DNA of 64,000 nucleotides from Trichlorobacter thiogenes (GTDB lineage Bacteria; Desulfobacterota; Desulfuromonadia; Geobacterales; Pseudopelobacteraceae), in the NCBI RefSeq assembly GCF_900167465.1, contig NZ_FUWR01000014.1, positions 39,097 to 103,096 on the forward strand, written 5' to 3'. Positions 1-8,122 of the stretch are shown here, piece after piece. Position 1 is the stretch's first letter, and every line of letters starts with the position of its first letter. The notes under the pieces are model-generated. The model saw nothing but the letters and a program-made list of their open reading frames with translations, was not told the origin of the DNA and did not search any database. The translations under genes and the position numbers were made by a program.

Positions 1-478
1 ACAGTTTAGGACGGGCCATCAAGGCACGACCAATGGCCAGCATCTGCTGTTCACCACCGGACATGGTACCGGCTGCCTGTTTGCGGCGTTCTTCCAGACG
101 GGGAAAGAGCTGAAAAATCTCTTCCTTGTCTTTCAGGATCTCTGCCTTGGGATCACGCGCACGGTAGCGCAGGTAGGCCCCCAGCTCAAGGTTTTCATCT
201 ACGGTCATCGGTTTAAAGACCTGGCGGCCTTCAGGTACCTGAGATATGCCCAGCTTGACGATCCGATCCGGGGCCAGGGCCTTAATCTCCTCTTTCTGGA
301 AGAGCAGATCACCGCCATTGGCAGGTGTTACACCAGAGATGGTGTTCAGGATGGTGGTCTTGCCGGCACCATTGGCACCGATCAGGGTGACGATCTCCCC
401 TTCTGCCAGATGCAGGGAGACATTCTTAAGGGCATGGACCTTACCGTAGTAGGTATTGATATTTTTAAGTCTTAACAT
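1..478 (-). CDS. livF: Branched-chain amino acid ABC transporter ATPase LivF (partial)
   Basis: ATP-binding subunit of a LivFGHM-type amino acid importer, acting with LivG on the cytoplasmic face of the LivHM permease. The 159 visible residues begin MLRLKNINTYYG and contain Walker A GANGAGKTT at residues 34-42 and the ABC signature SGGEQQ at 140-145. Walker B and the C-terminal part are missing only because the window ends. Its ATG shares one base with the livG stop (TAATG), so translation is probably coupled to livG. Family assignment is secure. The actual substrate cannot be read from an ATPase; the upstream catabolic genes suggest aromatic or branched-chain amino acids. Confidence 0.93.
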   Translation of the reverse strand, partial: MLRLKNINTYYGKVHALKNVSLHLAEGEIVTLIGANGAGKTTILNTISGVTPANGGDLLFQKEEIKALAPDRIVKLGISQVPEGRQVFKPMTVDENLELGAYLRYRARDPKAEILKDKEEIFQLFPRLEERRKQAAGTMSGGEQQMLAIGRALMARPKL

Positions 479-1239
479 TATTCGTCGTCACCTAAATAGG
501 CTGCAATAACTTCCGGGTTATCCTGAATTTCCCGCGGTGTTCCTTCGGCCAGTTTCTGGCCCAGGTTCAGCACCACGATCCGGTCACAAATATCCATGAC
601 CAGCTCCATGTCGTGCTCCACCAACACCACCGTTACTCCCAGATCACGGATCTTACGGATTAGCTCAGCAAGGCCAACAGTTTCCTGGGAGTTTAGGCCG
701 GCAGCAGGTTCATCCATCAGGATCAAGCGTGGTTTGCAGGCCATGGCCCGGGCGATCTCCAGCATTCTGCCCTTACCAAAGGGCAGGTTTGATGCCTGGA
801 CATCAGCCAGTTGTTCGATACCAACAAAGCGCAGCCACTCATGGGCCTCTTCGCGGATGCGGCGTTCTTCCGTTATCGCCCAAGGGGCCTTGAAAGAACA
901 GGCAAACAGTCCGCTTTTACTCTTGCTGTGCAGACCAACCATGACGTTTTCAAGTACAGTCATCTGACCAAAAAGCTCGATATTCTGGAAGGTACGTACC
1001 ATCCCTTTGGCAGCCAGACGCTCCACCGGAATGCCGCTGATGTCGCTACCTTCAAAGATCACCTGACCTCTGGTCTGTTGATAGATACCGGTCACAATAT
1101 TAAACAGGGTGGTCTTGCCAGCACCATTGGGGCCGATCACACCGGTAATCTGATCAGCATGGATAGAAAAGGATACGTCGTTTAAGGCAGTAACCCCGCC
1201 AAAGATCTGGGTGATGCCTTGTAGTTCAAGCATGGGCAC
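478..1239 (-). CDS. livG: Branched-chain amino acid ABC transporter ATPase LivG
   Basis: Second ATPase of the Liv importer, pairing with LivF. The 253 residues have Walker A GPNGAGKTT at 36-44, a signature region reading LPFGKGRMLEIARA (the variant LSGGQ typical of LivG), Walker B LILMDEP and the switch His in LVEHDM. The C-terminal LivG extension (AEGTPREIQDNPEVIAAYLG) is complete. It overlaps the end of livM by 14 bases and its own stop by one base with livF, so it sits inside a tightly packed operon. Length is normal for LivG. Confidence 0.95.
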   Translation of the reverse strand: MPMLELQGITQIFGGVTALNDVSFSIHADQITGVIGPNGAGKTTLFNIVTGIYQQTRGQVIFEGSDISGIPVERLAAKGMVRTFQNIELFGQMTVLENVMVGLHSKSKSGLFACSFKAPWAITEERRIREEAHEWLRFVGIEQLADVQASNLPFGKGRMLEIARAMACKPRLILMDEPAAGLNSQETVGLAELIRKIRDLGVTVVLVEHDMELVMDICDRIVVLNLGQKLAEGTPREIQDNPEVIAAYLGDDE

Positions 1240-2191
1240 CCCCCTTTTTGTTCTTCAGGCCGGTAATCTTGCGAAACAGGTCAGGTATACCACGCACAAG
1301 TCCACCAGGCATGAAAATGGTCATGACCATCAGCAATCCGCCATAAAAGACAATGTCATAGTCATGCATAAAACGCAGGAATTCAGGAAGCAGTGTCAAC
1401 AGCAACGCCCCCAGGAAGGAACCATAGATACTGCCCAGACCACCGATCACCACCATGGTCAGCAGCTCTACCGAAATATTGAAACCAAAGGAGGGAGGTG
1501 CCACAAAGGTCATGACATGGGCATACAGGGAACCGGCAATGGCGCAGATCATGGCAGACAGGGCAAATACCTGCACCTTAAGCAGACGTGCATTCACCCC
1601 CATTACGCGTGCTGCCACCTCAGCATCATGGATCGCCCGAAAGGCCCTGCCAATACGTGAGTTTGCCAGGTTGACCGACAACAGTACACAGCCCAGCACA
1701 AAGCTCCAGACCAGATAGTAGTTCTTAAGGTCGCTATCAAAGACAAGTGGCCCCAATTCCAGGTTGGGAATACCGGAAAAGCCCGATGGCCCGCCAGTGA
1801 TGGCAACCCATTCGTTAAAGACAATATAGACGATGATCCCCATCCCCAGGGTTGCCATGGCCAGATAATGACCTTTCAGCTTCAGGATCGGGAAACCGAT
1901 GGCAAAGGCCAGCCCCCCCACCACGAGCGCAACCACGGTCATGGCAAGCCACGGATTCCAGTTATAGGTTGTGGATAGAATACCGGAACCATAGGCACCC
2001 AGCCCAAAGAAGGCAGCATGTCCCAACGAGATCTGGCCAGCATAGCCCAACAGCAGGTTAAGCGCCACCGCCAGCATGGTGTGAATCCCCACAAAGACCA
2101 GTACATTCATCAGGTAATTGCCGGAAAAGACCAGGGGAGCAAGCAGGATACAGAGGGCAAAAACAGCGTATTTGATCAGTTCCTTCTTCAC
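1226..2191 (-). CDS. livM: Branched-chain amino acid ABC transporter permease LivM
   Basis: Inner-membrane permease that forms the substrate channel with LivH. The 321 residues are strongly hydrophobic, with roughly eight to nine membrane segments, and contain the family stretch GYAGQISLGHAAFFGLGAYG and the cytoplasmic loop RAIHDAEVAARVMGVN that contacts the ATPases. It follows livH by two bases and overlaps livG by 14. The C-terminus ends in a basic tail (KKGG). Nothing is missing compared with the family. Confidence 0.95.
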   Translation of the reverse strand: MKKELIKYAVFALCILLAPLVFSGNYLMNVLVFVGIHTMLAVALNLLLGYAGQISLGHAAFFGLGAYGSGILSTTYNWNPWLAMTVVALVVGGLAFAIGFPILKLKGHYLAMATLGMGIIVYIVFNEWVAITGGPSGFSGIPNLELGPLVFDSDLKNYYLVWSFVLGCVLLSVNLANSRIGRAFRAIHDAEVAARVMGVNARLLKVQVFALSAMICAIAGSLYAHVMTFVAPPSFGFNISVELLTMVVIGGLGSIYGSFLGALLLTLLPEFLRFMHDYDIVFYGGLLMVMTIFMPGGLVRGIPDLFRKITGLKNKKGGAHA

Positions 2192-2193
2192 TG

Positions 2194-3078
2194 TTACACC
2201 CGTTCACTTTCCGGCTTGCCGAACAGGCCCTGGGGACGGATGAACAGAATCAACAGCAGAATCACAAAAGCAATGGCATCTTTGTAGCCAGAGGAGATCA
2301 GGCCAGCCCCCAGTGACTCCAGCACCCCCAGGATCAGCCCGCCAATCACGGTGGGAATGCCACTGGACATCCCGCCAATAATGGCAGCACAGAACCCTTT
2401 CAGGCCCAGCATAACGCCAACGTCATAGGAGGTCATGGTTAACGGCGCCACAATAATACCGGCCAGAGAGCCCATGGCAGCGCTGATCACAAAAGAGAGT
2501 AACACCATCCGGCGCACGTCAATCCCTACCAGGCCTGCTGCACGGGGATTATAGGAACAGGCCCGCATCGCCTTGCCGCTGATGGTATGGCTGAAGAACC
2601 ACTTATTCAGGCCGATCAGCACCACCGTGATACCCAGAATCCAGAAATGTTGTGGCAACACAGTGGCACCGGCAATCATAATCGGCTCTTCGCTGGAAAA
2701 TGGCGGCAGGGCATGGGTATCCTTATCCCAGATCAGCATGGATAGACCACGGATCAGGATTGAACCGCCAATGGTAATGATCACCAGACTAATGGGTGAA
2801 GCCTTGCGTAAAGGACGGATAGCCAGCCGTTCAAAGAGCAGACCAACCAGGGTGGCCAGCAGAACAGCCAGTGGAATAGCTGCCCAGAGGGGAAGCTTCA
2901 GAGTTTCCATTAGAAACAGGGTCAGCATCCCGCCCAGCATGACAAACTCGCCCTGGGCAAAGTTGATGATGCCGGTGGCATTGTAGATAATGGAAAAGCC
3001 GATCCCGATCAGGGCGTAGATAGCCCCGGTGGAAAGCCCTGACAGCAGATATTGCAGTAATTGGTTACCTAATTCCAT
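2194..3078 (-). CDS. livH: Branched-chain amino acid ABC transporter permease LivH
   Basis: Partner permease of LivM. The 294 residues contain the LivH hallmark GIGFSIIYNATGIINFAQGE near the N-terminus and about eight membrane segments. The EAA-like loop holds KAMRACSYNPRAAGLVGID. It is separated from the upstream binding-protein gene by about 100 bases that carry a strong hairpin (see 3106-3141), whereas livHMGF themselves abut or overlap. That layout fits separate expression levels for the binding proteins and the membrane complex. Confidence 0.95.
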   Translation of the reverse strand: MELGNQLLQYLLSGLSTGAIYALIGIGFSIIYNATGIINFAQGEFVMLGGMLTLFLMETLKLPLWAAIPLAVLLATLVGLLFERLAIRPLRKASPISLVIITIGGSILIRGLSMLIWDKDTHALPPFSSEEPIMIAGATVLPQHFWILGITVVLIGLNKWFFSHTISGKAMRACSYNPRAAGLVGIDVRRMVLLSFVISAAMGSLAGIIVAPLTMTSYDVGVMLGLKGFCAAIIGGMSSGIPTVIGGLILGVLESLGAGLISSGYKDAIAFVILLLILFIRPQGLFGKPESERV

Positions 3079-3105
3079 GGATGCTGTTTACCAACCCTTT
3101 ACAGA

Positions 3106-3141
3106 CGTAAAGACAGGCGCACTAAAACGCCTGTCTTTACG
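3106..3141 (-). terminator. Long hairpin between binding-protein and permease genes
   Basis: A perfect 14-bp stem, CGTAAAGACAGGCG (3106-3119) against CGCCTGTCTTTACG (3128-3141), with an 8-base loop. It lies between the second livK-type gene and livH. No clean U-tract follows, so it is more likely a partial terminator or an mRNA 3'-end stabiliser than a full stop. It would let the abundant periplasmic binding proteins be made in excess over the permease. Confidence 0.6.
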
Positions 3142-3181
3142 GTAGTGTGTCTATACCTCATACCGACAGAAAAGACTGTTT

Positions 3182-4321
3182 CTATTTTGCAATCACCCAG
3201 TCTTTGTTCTTGATCTCAACCATCACAAAGGCATCTTTGTTCAGGCCGGCATGATCTCCAGCTGAAAAGTTAAAGGTACCACCAATGCCGTGAAAATCCT
3301 TGAGCCCTTCCAGGCCGGCACGGATTCCTTCAGTGGTTGCCCCACCCTTTTCAATGGCAGCCTTGACCAGCATCACACCATCCCAGGCATGGCCACCAAA
3401 GTGGTCACCTTCAGCCTTGAAATGCTTTTGATAATCCTTGACATAGGCCAGAAGCGAACCTTTTTGAGGATCATTCTTGGGCAGTACATCTGAAACAATC
3501 ACCTTGCCGGATGGCAGTTTGACACCTTCTGCTGCATCACCAGCCAGGGCAATAAACTTCTTGGAGGAGACGCCATGGCTCATGTAGAGCGGCAGCTTAA
3601 GTCCAAGCTGTTTGGCGTTCTTGGCAATCACTGCCGGACCAGGATTGGTACCCCAGACAATCAGTACCTGGGCCTGTGAGCCGCGAATCTTGGTCAGCTG
3701 CGAGGTCATGTCAGTATCTTTGGGGCCATAGGTGTCATCAACCACAACCTGCATGCCAAACTTGCCTGCCAGAGACTTGAGCTGCTCCCGACCAGAAGCG
3801 CCAAAACCATCAGAGACGGTCAGGATAGCAACCTTGTTCTGCTTATGTTTTTGCAGGTATTCATAGATCTTTGCCACTGCCAGACCGTCATTCTGGGCAG
3901 TCTTGAAGACATAACGTTTAACCGGGTCGGTTATCTTGCTGCCTGCTGCACAGGAGATCAACGGCACCTTCTCCCGTTCAGCAACCGGAATCACCGCCAT
4001 GCTCTCACCCGTGGTGCTGGGCCCGATAATGGCAATCACCTTGTCATCCTTGATCAGTTTGGTGGCCATCTGCACAGCCTTGGTGGCATCACCGGCAGTG
4101 TCATACACCACCAGTTCAAGTTTTTGCCCTTTAATGCCGCCTGCCTTGTTGATGCTGTCCACCACCATTTTAGCGGTATTGCGTTCTGGCTCTCCCAGAA
4201 AGGCGGGAGGACCGGTCACTGAAAAGAGGCCACCGATCTTGATGGTACCGGCAGCAAAGGAAAGAGATGCAGTAAGAAGCAGCAGTGCTGCAGTTGTCAG
4301 AGTTGTAAATCGGAAACGCAT
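3182..4321 (-). CDS. livK: LivK-type periplasmic amino acid-binding protein (second copy)
   Basis: Periplasmic ligand-binding protein (type I fold) feeding the LivHMGF importer. The 379 residues start with a signal peptide ending near LSFAAG, followed by TIKIGGLFSVTGPPAFLGEPE, the usual start of the mature Peripla_BP_6 domain. It contains the conserved GPSTTGESMA ligand-loop region and WGTNPGPAVIAKNAKQLG. It is clearly a paralogue of the protein encoded immediately upstream (4335-5483), sharing long identical stretches. The two genes are 13 bases apart. Which amino acid each binds cannot be told from sequence. Confidence 0.93.
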   Translation of the reverse strand: MRFRFTTLTTAALLLLTASLSFAAGTIKIGGLFSVTGPPAFLGEPERNTAKMVVDSINKAGGIKGQKLELVVYDTAGDATKAVQMATKLIKDDKVIAIIGPSTTGESMAVIPVAEREKVPLISCAAGSKITDPVKRYVFKTAQNDGLAVAKIYEYLQKHKQNKVAILTVSDGFGASGREQLKSLAGKFGMQVVVDDTYGPKDTDMTSQLTKIRGSQAQVLIVWGTNPGPAVIAKNAKQLGLKLPLYMSHGVSSKKFIALAGDAAEGVKLPSGKVIVSDVLPKNDPQKGSLLAYVKDYQKHFKAEGDHFGGHAWDGVMLVKAAIEKGGATTEGIRAGLEGLKDFHGIGGTFNFSAGDHAGLNKDAFVMVEIKNKDWVIAK

Positions 4322-4334
4322 GCTGGTATCTCCT

Positions 4335-5483
4335 TTATTTCAGTATGGACCAATCGCCCTTGTGAATCTTCACCATTTCAAAGGCTGACAGATCCAGGCC
4401 GTTGTGATCGGTAGCCGCCATGTTAAACACACCGGAGACACTGACCAGCTTTTTGGTCTGCTCCAGGCCGTCACGAATCTGGGCAGGAGTTACACCCTTG
4501 GTCTTGATGGCATTGGTTACCAGCAGGAACGCATCGTAGGCATAGCCGCCAAAGGTAGACGCCTCAACGCCGTGAGCCTTTTTGTAGGCAGCATCATATT
4601 CGCGTAACAGCTTCTGTTGCGGATCATTTTTAGGCAGCGCATCATACACAGCAAGCTTTCCTGCAGGCAGCATGATCCCTTCCGCTGCTGCCGGGCTGGC
4701 CAGTTCAATGTACTTTTTGGAGGCAACACCATGGCTCATATAGACCGGTGTCTTAATCCCCAGCTGCTTGATATTTTTGGTGATAATGGCAGGACCGGGG
4801 TTAGTACCCCAGCAGATGATCGCATCAGCCTTGCTGGAGCGGATCTTGGTCAGTTGCGGGGTCATATCGGTGTCTTTGGGGCCATAGGTTTCATCAGCGA
4901 CAATCTTGAAACCCTTTTGAGCAGCAGAGACCTTCAGCTGCTCACGACCTGATGCGCCAAACCCGTCAGTTACCGTAAGAATAGCCAGATTCTTCTGCTT
5001 AACCTTGGCAGCATACTGCAGGATCTTTTCCACTGCCACATGGTCATTGGCCGGGGTCTTAAAGGTAAACTTGCGATCCTTGGCAGGCTCGGTGATCTTG
5101 ATGCCGGCTGCGCAGGAGATCAGCGGAATCTTCTCTTTCTCGGTCAGGGCCAGCACAGCCATGGATTCACCAGTGGTGCTGGGGCCGATGATGGCAACCA
5201 CCTTGTCATTCTTGATCAGCTTGGTGGCCAGTTGCACCGCCTTGGTGGCGTCACCGGCAGTATCATAGATTACTGCCTCAAGTTTCTGGCCATTGATGCC
5301 ACCCTTGGCATTCAGATCAGCCACCAGCATCTCCAGAGTCTTCTTTTCTGGCTCACCCAGGAATGATGCCGGACCGGTCACGCTGAACAGACCACCGATC
5401 TTGATCGTACCGGCTGCCAGAGCCATTGTTGCACTGCAAAGCAGCACTGCTGCCATACTGCAGACCATCACCAGTTTTTTCAT
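4335..5483 (-). CDS. livK: LivK-type periplasmic amino acid-binding protein (first copy)
   Basis: Periplasmic binding protein of the Liv importer, 382 residues, with a signal peptide MKKLVMVCSMAAVLLC...ALAAG and the mature start TIKIGGLFSVTGPASFLGEPE. The ligand-loop motif GPSTTGESMAV and the hinge sequence WGTNPGPAIITKNIKQLG are shared with its downstream neighbour. It follows the ACT-domain gene by 17 bases. The duplication points to two related ligands, or two affinities, served by one permease. No lipobox is visible, so it should be soluble in the periplasm. Confidence 0.93.
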   Translation of the reverse strand: MKKLVMVCSMAAVLLCSATMALAAGTIKIGGLFSVTGPASFLGEPEKKTLEMLVADLNAKGGINGQKLEAVIYDTAGDATKAVQLATKLIKNDKVVAIIGPSTTGESMAVLALTEKEKIPLISCAAGIKITEPAKDRKFTFKTPANDHVAVEKILQYAAKVKQKNLAILTVTDGFGASGREQLKVSAAQKGFKIVADETYGPKDTDMTPQLTKIRSSKADAIICWGTNPGPAIITKNIKQLGIKTPVYMSHGVASKKYIELASPAAAEGIMLPAGKLAVYDALPKNDPQQKLLREYDAAYKKAHGVEASTFGGYAYDAFLLVTNAIKTKGVTPAQIRDGLEQTKKLVSVSGVFNMAATDHNGLDLSAFEMVKIHKGDWSILK

Positions 5484-5500
5484 GCTCTCCCCCTGTTTAA

Positions 5501-5932
5501 CTACATTGAATAGAGTCGCTCACCTGCAAGGATATTAAAATTGTTGGCCGTTAGTGTGGCAATCGCCTTGTCGGTCTCATCAAAGCGGAAGATGATTACC
5601 GCATTGCCACCACAACGTTCCACAAAGGCATACATATATTCAACATTGGTGTTATCCCGATCAAGAGCCTGCAGAATGGTGGACAGGCCACCGGGTTGAT
5701 CCGGCACCTCAACCGCCACCACTTCAGTTTTAGAGACCGTAAAACCTTTATCCTTCAACACTGCCTTGGCCTTTTCAACCTCATTCACGATCAGGCGCAG
5801 GATCCCGAAATCAGAGGTATCAGCCAGAGACAGGGCACGAATGTTGATGCCTGCCTCGCCCAGAATACGGGTGATCTCGGCCAGACGGCCGGACTTGTTT
5901 TCTATGAAGATGGAGATCTGTTCAACTTTCAT
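5501..5932 (-). CDS. Tandem ACT-domain protein
   Basis: Small cytoplasmic protein of 143 residues made of two ACT domains (about 1-68 and 69-143). The first opens [20 protein letters not shown] and the second contains [19 protein letters not shown]; both carry the DxPG/NKxG loop that binds amino acids in this fold. Homologous stand-alone ACT proteins are often found beside indolepyruvate oxidoreductase and phenylacetate-CoA ligase genes, where they are thought to sense aromatic amino acids. That is also its context here. No catalytic domain is attached, so the role is inferred as sensing or allosteric control. Confidence 0.85.
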   Translation of the reverse strand: MKVEQISIFIENKSGRLAEITRILGEAGINIRALSLADTSDFGILRLIVNEVEKAKAVLKDKGFTVSKTEVVAVEVPDQPGGLSTILQALDRDNTNVEYMYAFVERCGGNAVIIFRFDETDKAIATLTANNFNILAGERLYSM

Positions 5933-5983
5933 CTGTAGTCCTCCTTGTTAGCTTGAAATAAGAAACGAGGATTTTTTTTGTTC

Positions 5984-6064
5984 TGGTACAGTCGGCAAAA
6001 AAATGGCGCGGAGGCGTACACGAGAGGTACGCCGCACAAGGCATTTTGATAGACGGCTGTGCCA
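5984..6064. repeat. Imperfect 81-bp palindromic element
   Basis: Ends are TGGTACAGTCGGC (5984-5996) and GACGGCTGTGCCA (6052-6064), inverted repeats matching at 10 of 13 positions. Nested inside is a perfect 7-bp stem GGCGTAC (6013-6019)/GTACGCC (6027-6033). It fills most of the 150-base gap between the ACT-domain and ligase genes. It could be a small repeat element or an RNA structure that processes the operon mRNA. No second copy was recognised in this window. Confidence 0.45.
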
Positions 6065-6083
6065 GGGCAGAAAAAGACCGTTT

Positions 6084-7391
6084 CTACAGCTTCCGATTAT
6101 CGCGCACACGCTGCGCCTTGCCTTCACTACGCTGAATAGTCTTGGGCTCCACCAGCTTAACCGTGCAGGTAACCCCCAGCATATCCTTGATCTCTTTCTC
6201 GATCTGGCGTGACAGGGTCTGCAACACCTTGATTTCGTCAGAGAAGATCCGCTCATCCACCTCCACCTGCACCTCAAGGGTATCCAGGTTATCCTTGCGA
6301 TCAACAATCAACAGGTAGTGGGGCTCAACCCCCTCAATCCGTACCAGAATTGATTCAATCTGGGACGGGAAGACGTTCACACCACGGATGATCAGCATAT
6401 CATCGGAACGTCCGCTCATCCGGGCGATCCGGCCATGGGTCCGTCCACAGGCACAGGGAGCATAGCTGATACTGGTGATATCACGGGTACGATAACGGAT
6501 CAGCGGTATGCCCTGCTTGGTGATGGTGGTGATGACCAGCTCACCCTTTTCCCCTTCAGCAACCGGCTGGCCGGTCTCAGGATTGATAATCTCCGGTATG
6601 AAATGATCTTCCCAGATATGCAGACCATGCTTTTCTTCGATGCACTCAATCGCTACACCAGGTCCCATGATCTCTGACAGACCATAAATATCAATGGCAT
6701 CCAGACCAAGATTGGCCTCAATCTCGCCCCGCATCGCCTCAGACCAGGGCTCGGCGCCAAAGATGCCGACCCGTAGCTTGGAGGATTTGATATCCACCCC
6801 TTCTGCAGCAGCCTCTTCAGCCAGATACAGGGAATAGGACGGGGTACAGGTCAGCACGGTGGAGCCAAAATCCTGCATGATCATGATCTGACGCTTGGTA
6901 TTGCCGCCAGAGATCGGGATAACTGATGCCCCCAGTTTTTCAGCACCGTAGTGGGCACCCAGGCCACCGGTAAACAGGCCATAGCCATAGGCGTTGTGGA
7001 TGATATCACCCTTATGGGCACCGGCAGCCATAAAGGAACGGGCCATCAGTTCAGACCAGGTCTCGATATCCTTCTGGGTATAGCCAACGACGGTCGGCTT
7101 GCCGGTGGTGCCGGACGAGGCATGAATCCTGACGATCTCCTCCATGGGGGCTGCAAACAGACCATAGGGATAGGAGTCACGCATATTCTGCTTGGTGGTA
7201 AAGGGCAGACGCTGCAGGTCAGCTAAGCTCTTGATATCTTCAGGCTTGATACCGGCAGCATCAAAGGATTGCTTGTAAAACGGCACGTTAGCATAGACCC
7301 GTGCAACAGTTGCCTGCAGACGCTTCAGTTGGAGCGCCTCCAGAGCTGCACGTGGCAGGGTCTCAAACTCTTCATTGAAATAGTTGGCCAT
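6084..7391 (-). CDS. paaK: Phenylacetate-CoA ligase family enzyme
   Basis: Adenylate-forming enzyme that activates an aryl acetate (phenylacetate, or indole-/hydroxyphenyl-acetate) to its CoA thioester using ATP. The 435 residues contain the AMP-binding motif [14 protein letters not shown], the YGLSE motif and the C-terminal hinge [19 protein letters not shown]. The start chosen is the ATG at 7391, because GGAG lies seven bases upstream and homologues begin close to [12 protein letters not shown]; a six-residue longer reading frame has no such site. With iorAB next door it fits conversion between aryl pyruvates, aryl acetyl-CoA and aryl acetates, including ATP synthesis in the reverse direction. 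Confidence 0.92.
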   Translation of the reverse strand: MANYFNEEFETLPRAALEALQLKRLQATVARVYANVPFYKQSFDAAGIKPEDIKSLADLQRLPFTTKQNMRDSYPYGLFAAPMEEIVRIHASSGTTGKPTVVGYTQKDIETWSELMARSFMAAGAHKGDIIHNAYGYGLFTGGLGAHYGAEKLGASVIPISGGNTKRQIMIMQDFGSTVLTCTPSYSLYLAEEAAAEGVDIKSSKLRVGIFGAEPWSEAMRGEIEANLGLDAIDIYGLSEIMGPGVAIECIEEKHGLHIWEDHFIPEIINPETGQPVAEGEKGELVITTITKQGIPLIRYRTRDITSISYAPCACGRTHGRIARMSGRSDDMLIIRGVNVFPSQIESILVRIEGVEPHYLLIVDRKDNLDTLEVQVEVDERIFSDEIKVLQTLSRQIEKEIKDMLGVTCTVKLVEPKTIQRSEGKAQRVRDNRKL

Positions 7392-7421
7392 AGAAAAACT
7401 CCAAAACAAAAACTAAAATTA

Positions 7422-7535
7422 TTAACGCAGAGACGCAGAGACGCAGAGACTCAAAGAAAACAAGGAAAATAAAGGAGGTAAAAAACTATTGATTTTCTCT
7501 GCGTCTTTGCACCTCTATTTTAACCTCTGCGTTAA
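7422..7535. repeat. Inverted-repeat element, TTAACGCAGAG family, copy 1
   Basis: A 114-bp non-coding element bounded by TTAACGCAGAG (7422-7432) and its perfect inverse CTCTGCGTTAA (7525-7535). The left end is extended by tandem GAC-GCAGA units. It occupies the gap between iorB and the CoA-ligase gene. Two relatives occur at 21504-21665 and 47218-47350. It looks like a small non-autonomous mobile or REP-like element, and its transcript would fold into a long hairpin. Confidence 0.75.
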
Positions 7536-7543
7536 AATGCCTT

Positions 7544-8122
7544 TTACAACCCACGACCAAATTCAAAAGCCTTCAGGTTGATCTCCAATGCCTTCTTGGG
7601 CACCATCTTTTCCAAAGCCTGCTGCCAGACCCCGTCAGCAATCTGCAGACGCTTGGAAACCGCACCCAGCATCACCGTATTGGCAGCCCGCACATCACCG
7701 GCCTTCAACGCCAGTCCCTGACCATCAACCAGCAGAAAATCAGGGAATTTGGCCTTTATTTTTTCAGGTAATGCTTGAGGATAGACAGCCTGCCCCAGCA
7801 GTATTGAAGGAGGGGCGATCTTGTAATCATTGGCCACCACGGTAGCACCTGGCTTGAGCAGCGACAGGTAACGATAGGTCTCCAGCAGCTCAAAGCCGAA
7901 CAGGATATCCCCCTGCCCTTCTGGCACCACCGGAGAAAAGACCTCTTTACCAAAACGGACATGGGAGACCACGCTGCCGCCCCGCTGGGACATGCCGTGA
8001 ATCTCGCTCTTCTTGACATCAAAACCTGCCAGCATAAACGCCTCTGACAGAATCTCCGAAGCCAGCAGAATCCCCTGCCCACCTACTCCCACCAGGAGGA
8101 TGTTTGTGATTGTGGTATCCAT
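7544..8122 (-). CDS. iorB: Indolepyruvate:ferredoxin oxidoreductase beta subunit
   Basis: Gamma-domain (POR/OFOR) subunit of the enzyme that oxidatively decarboxylates aryl pyruvates to aryl acetyl-CoA with ferredoxin as electron acceptor. The 192 residues open with NILLVGVGGQGILLASEILSE, the glycine-rich signature of this subunit, followed by KKSEIHGMSQRGGSVVSHVRFG. Its ATG overlaps the iorA stop by one base (TAATG). Length matches stand-alone IorB. It forms an alpha2beta2-type complex in known archaeal and bacterial homologues. Confidence 0.94.
   Translation of the reverse strand: MDTTITNILLVGVGGQGILLASEILSEAFMLAGFDVKKSEIHGMSQRGGSVVSHVRFGKEVFSPVVPEGQGDILFGFELLETYRYLSLLKPGATVVANDYKIAPPSILLGQAVYPQALPEKIKAKFPDFLLVDGQGLALKAGDVRAANTVMLGAVSKRLQIADGVWQQALEKMVPKKALEINLKAFEFGRGL

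Noticed and set aside
7422..7450. Tandem GACGCAGA units as a CRISPR array
   Set aside because: The units are about 8 bp with no unique spacers and end in an inverted copy; this is a repeat element, not CRISPR.
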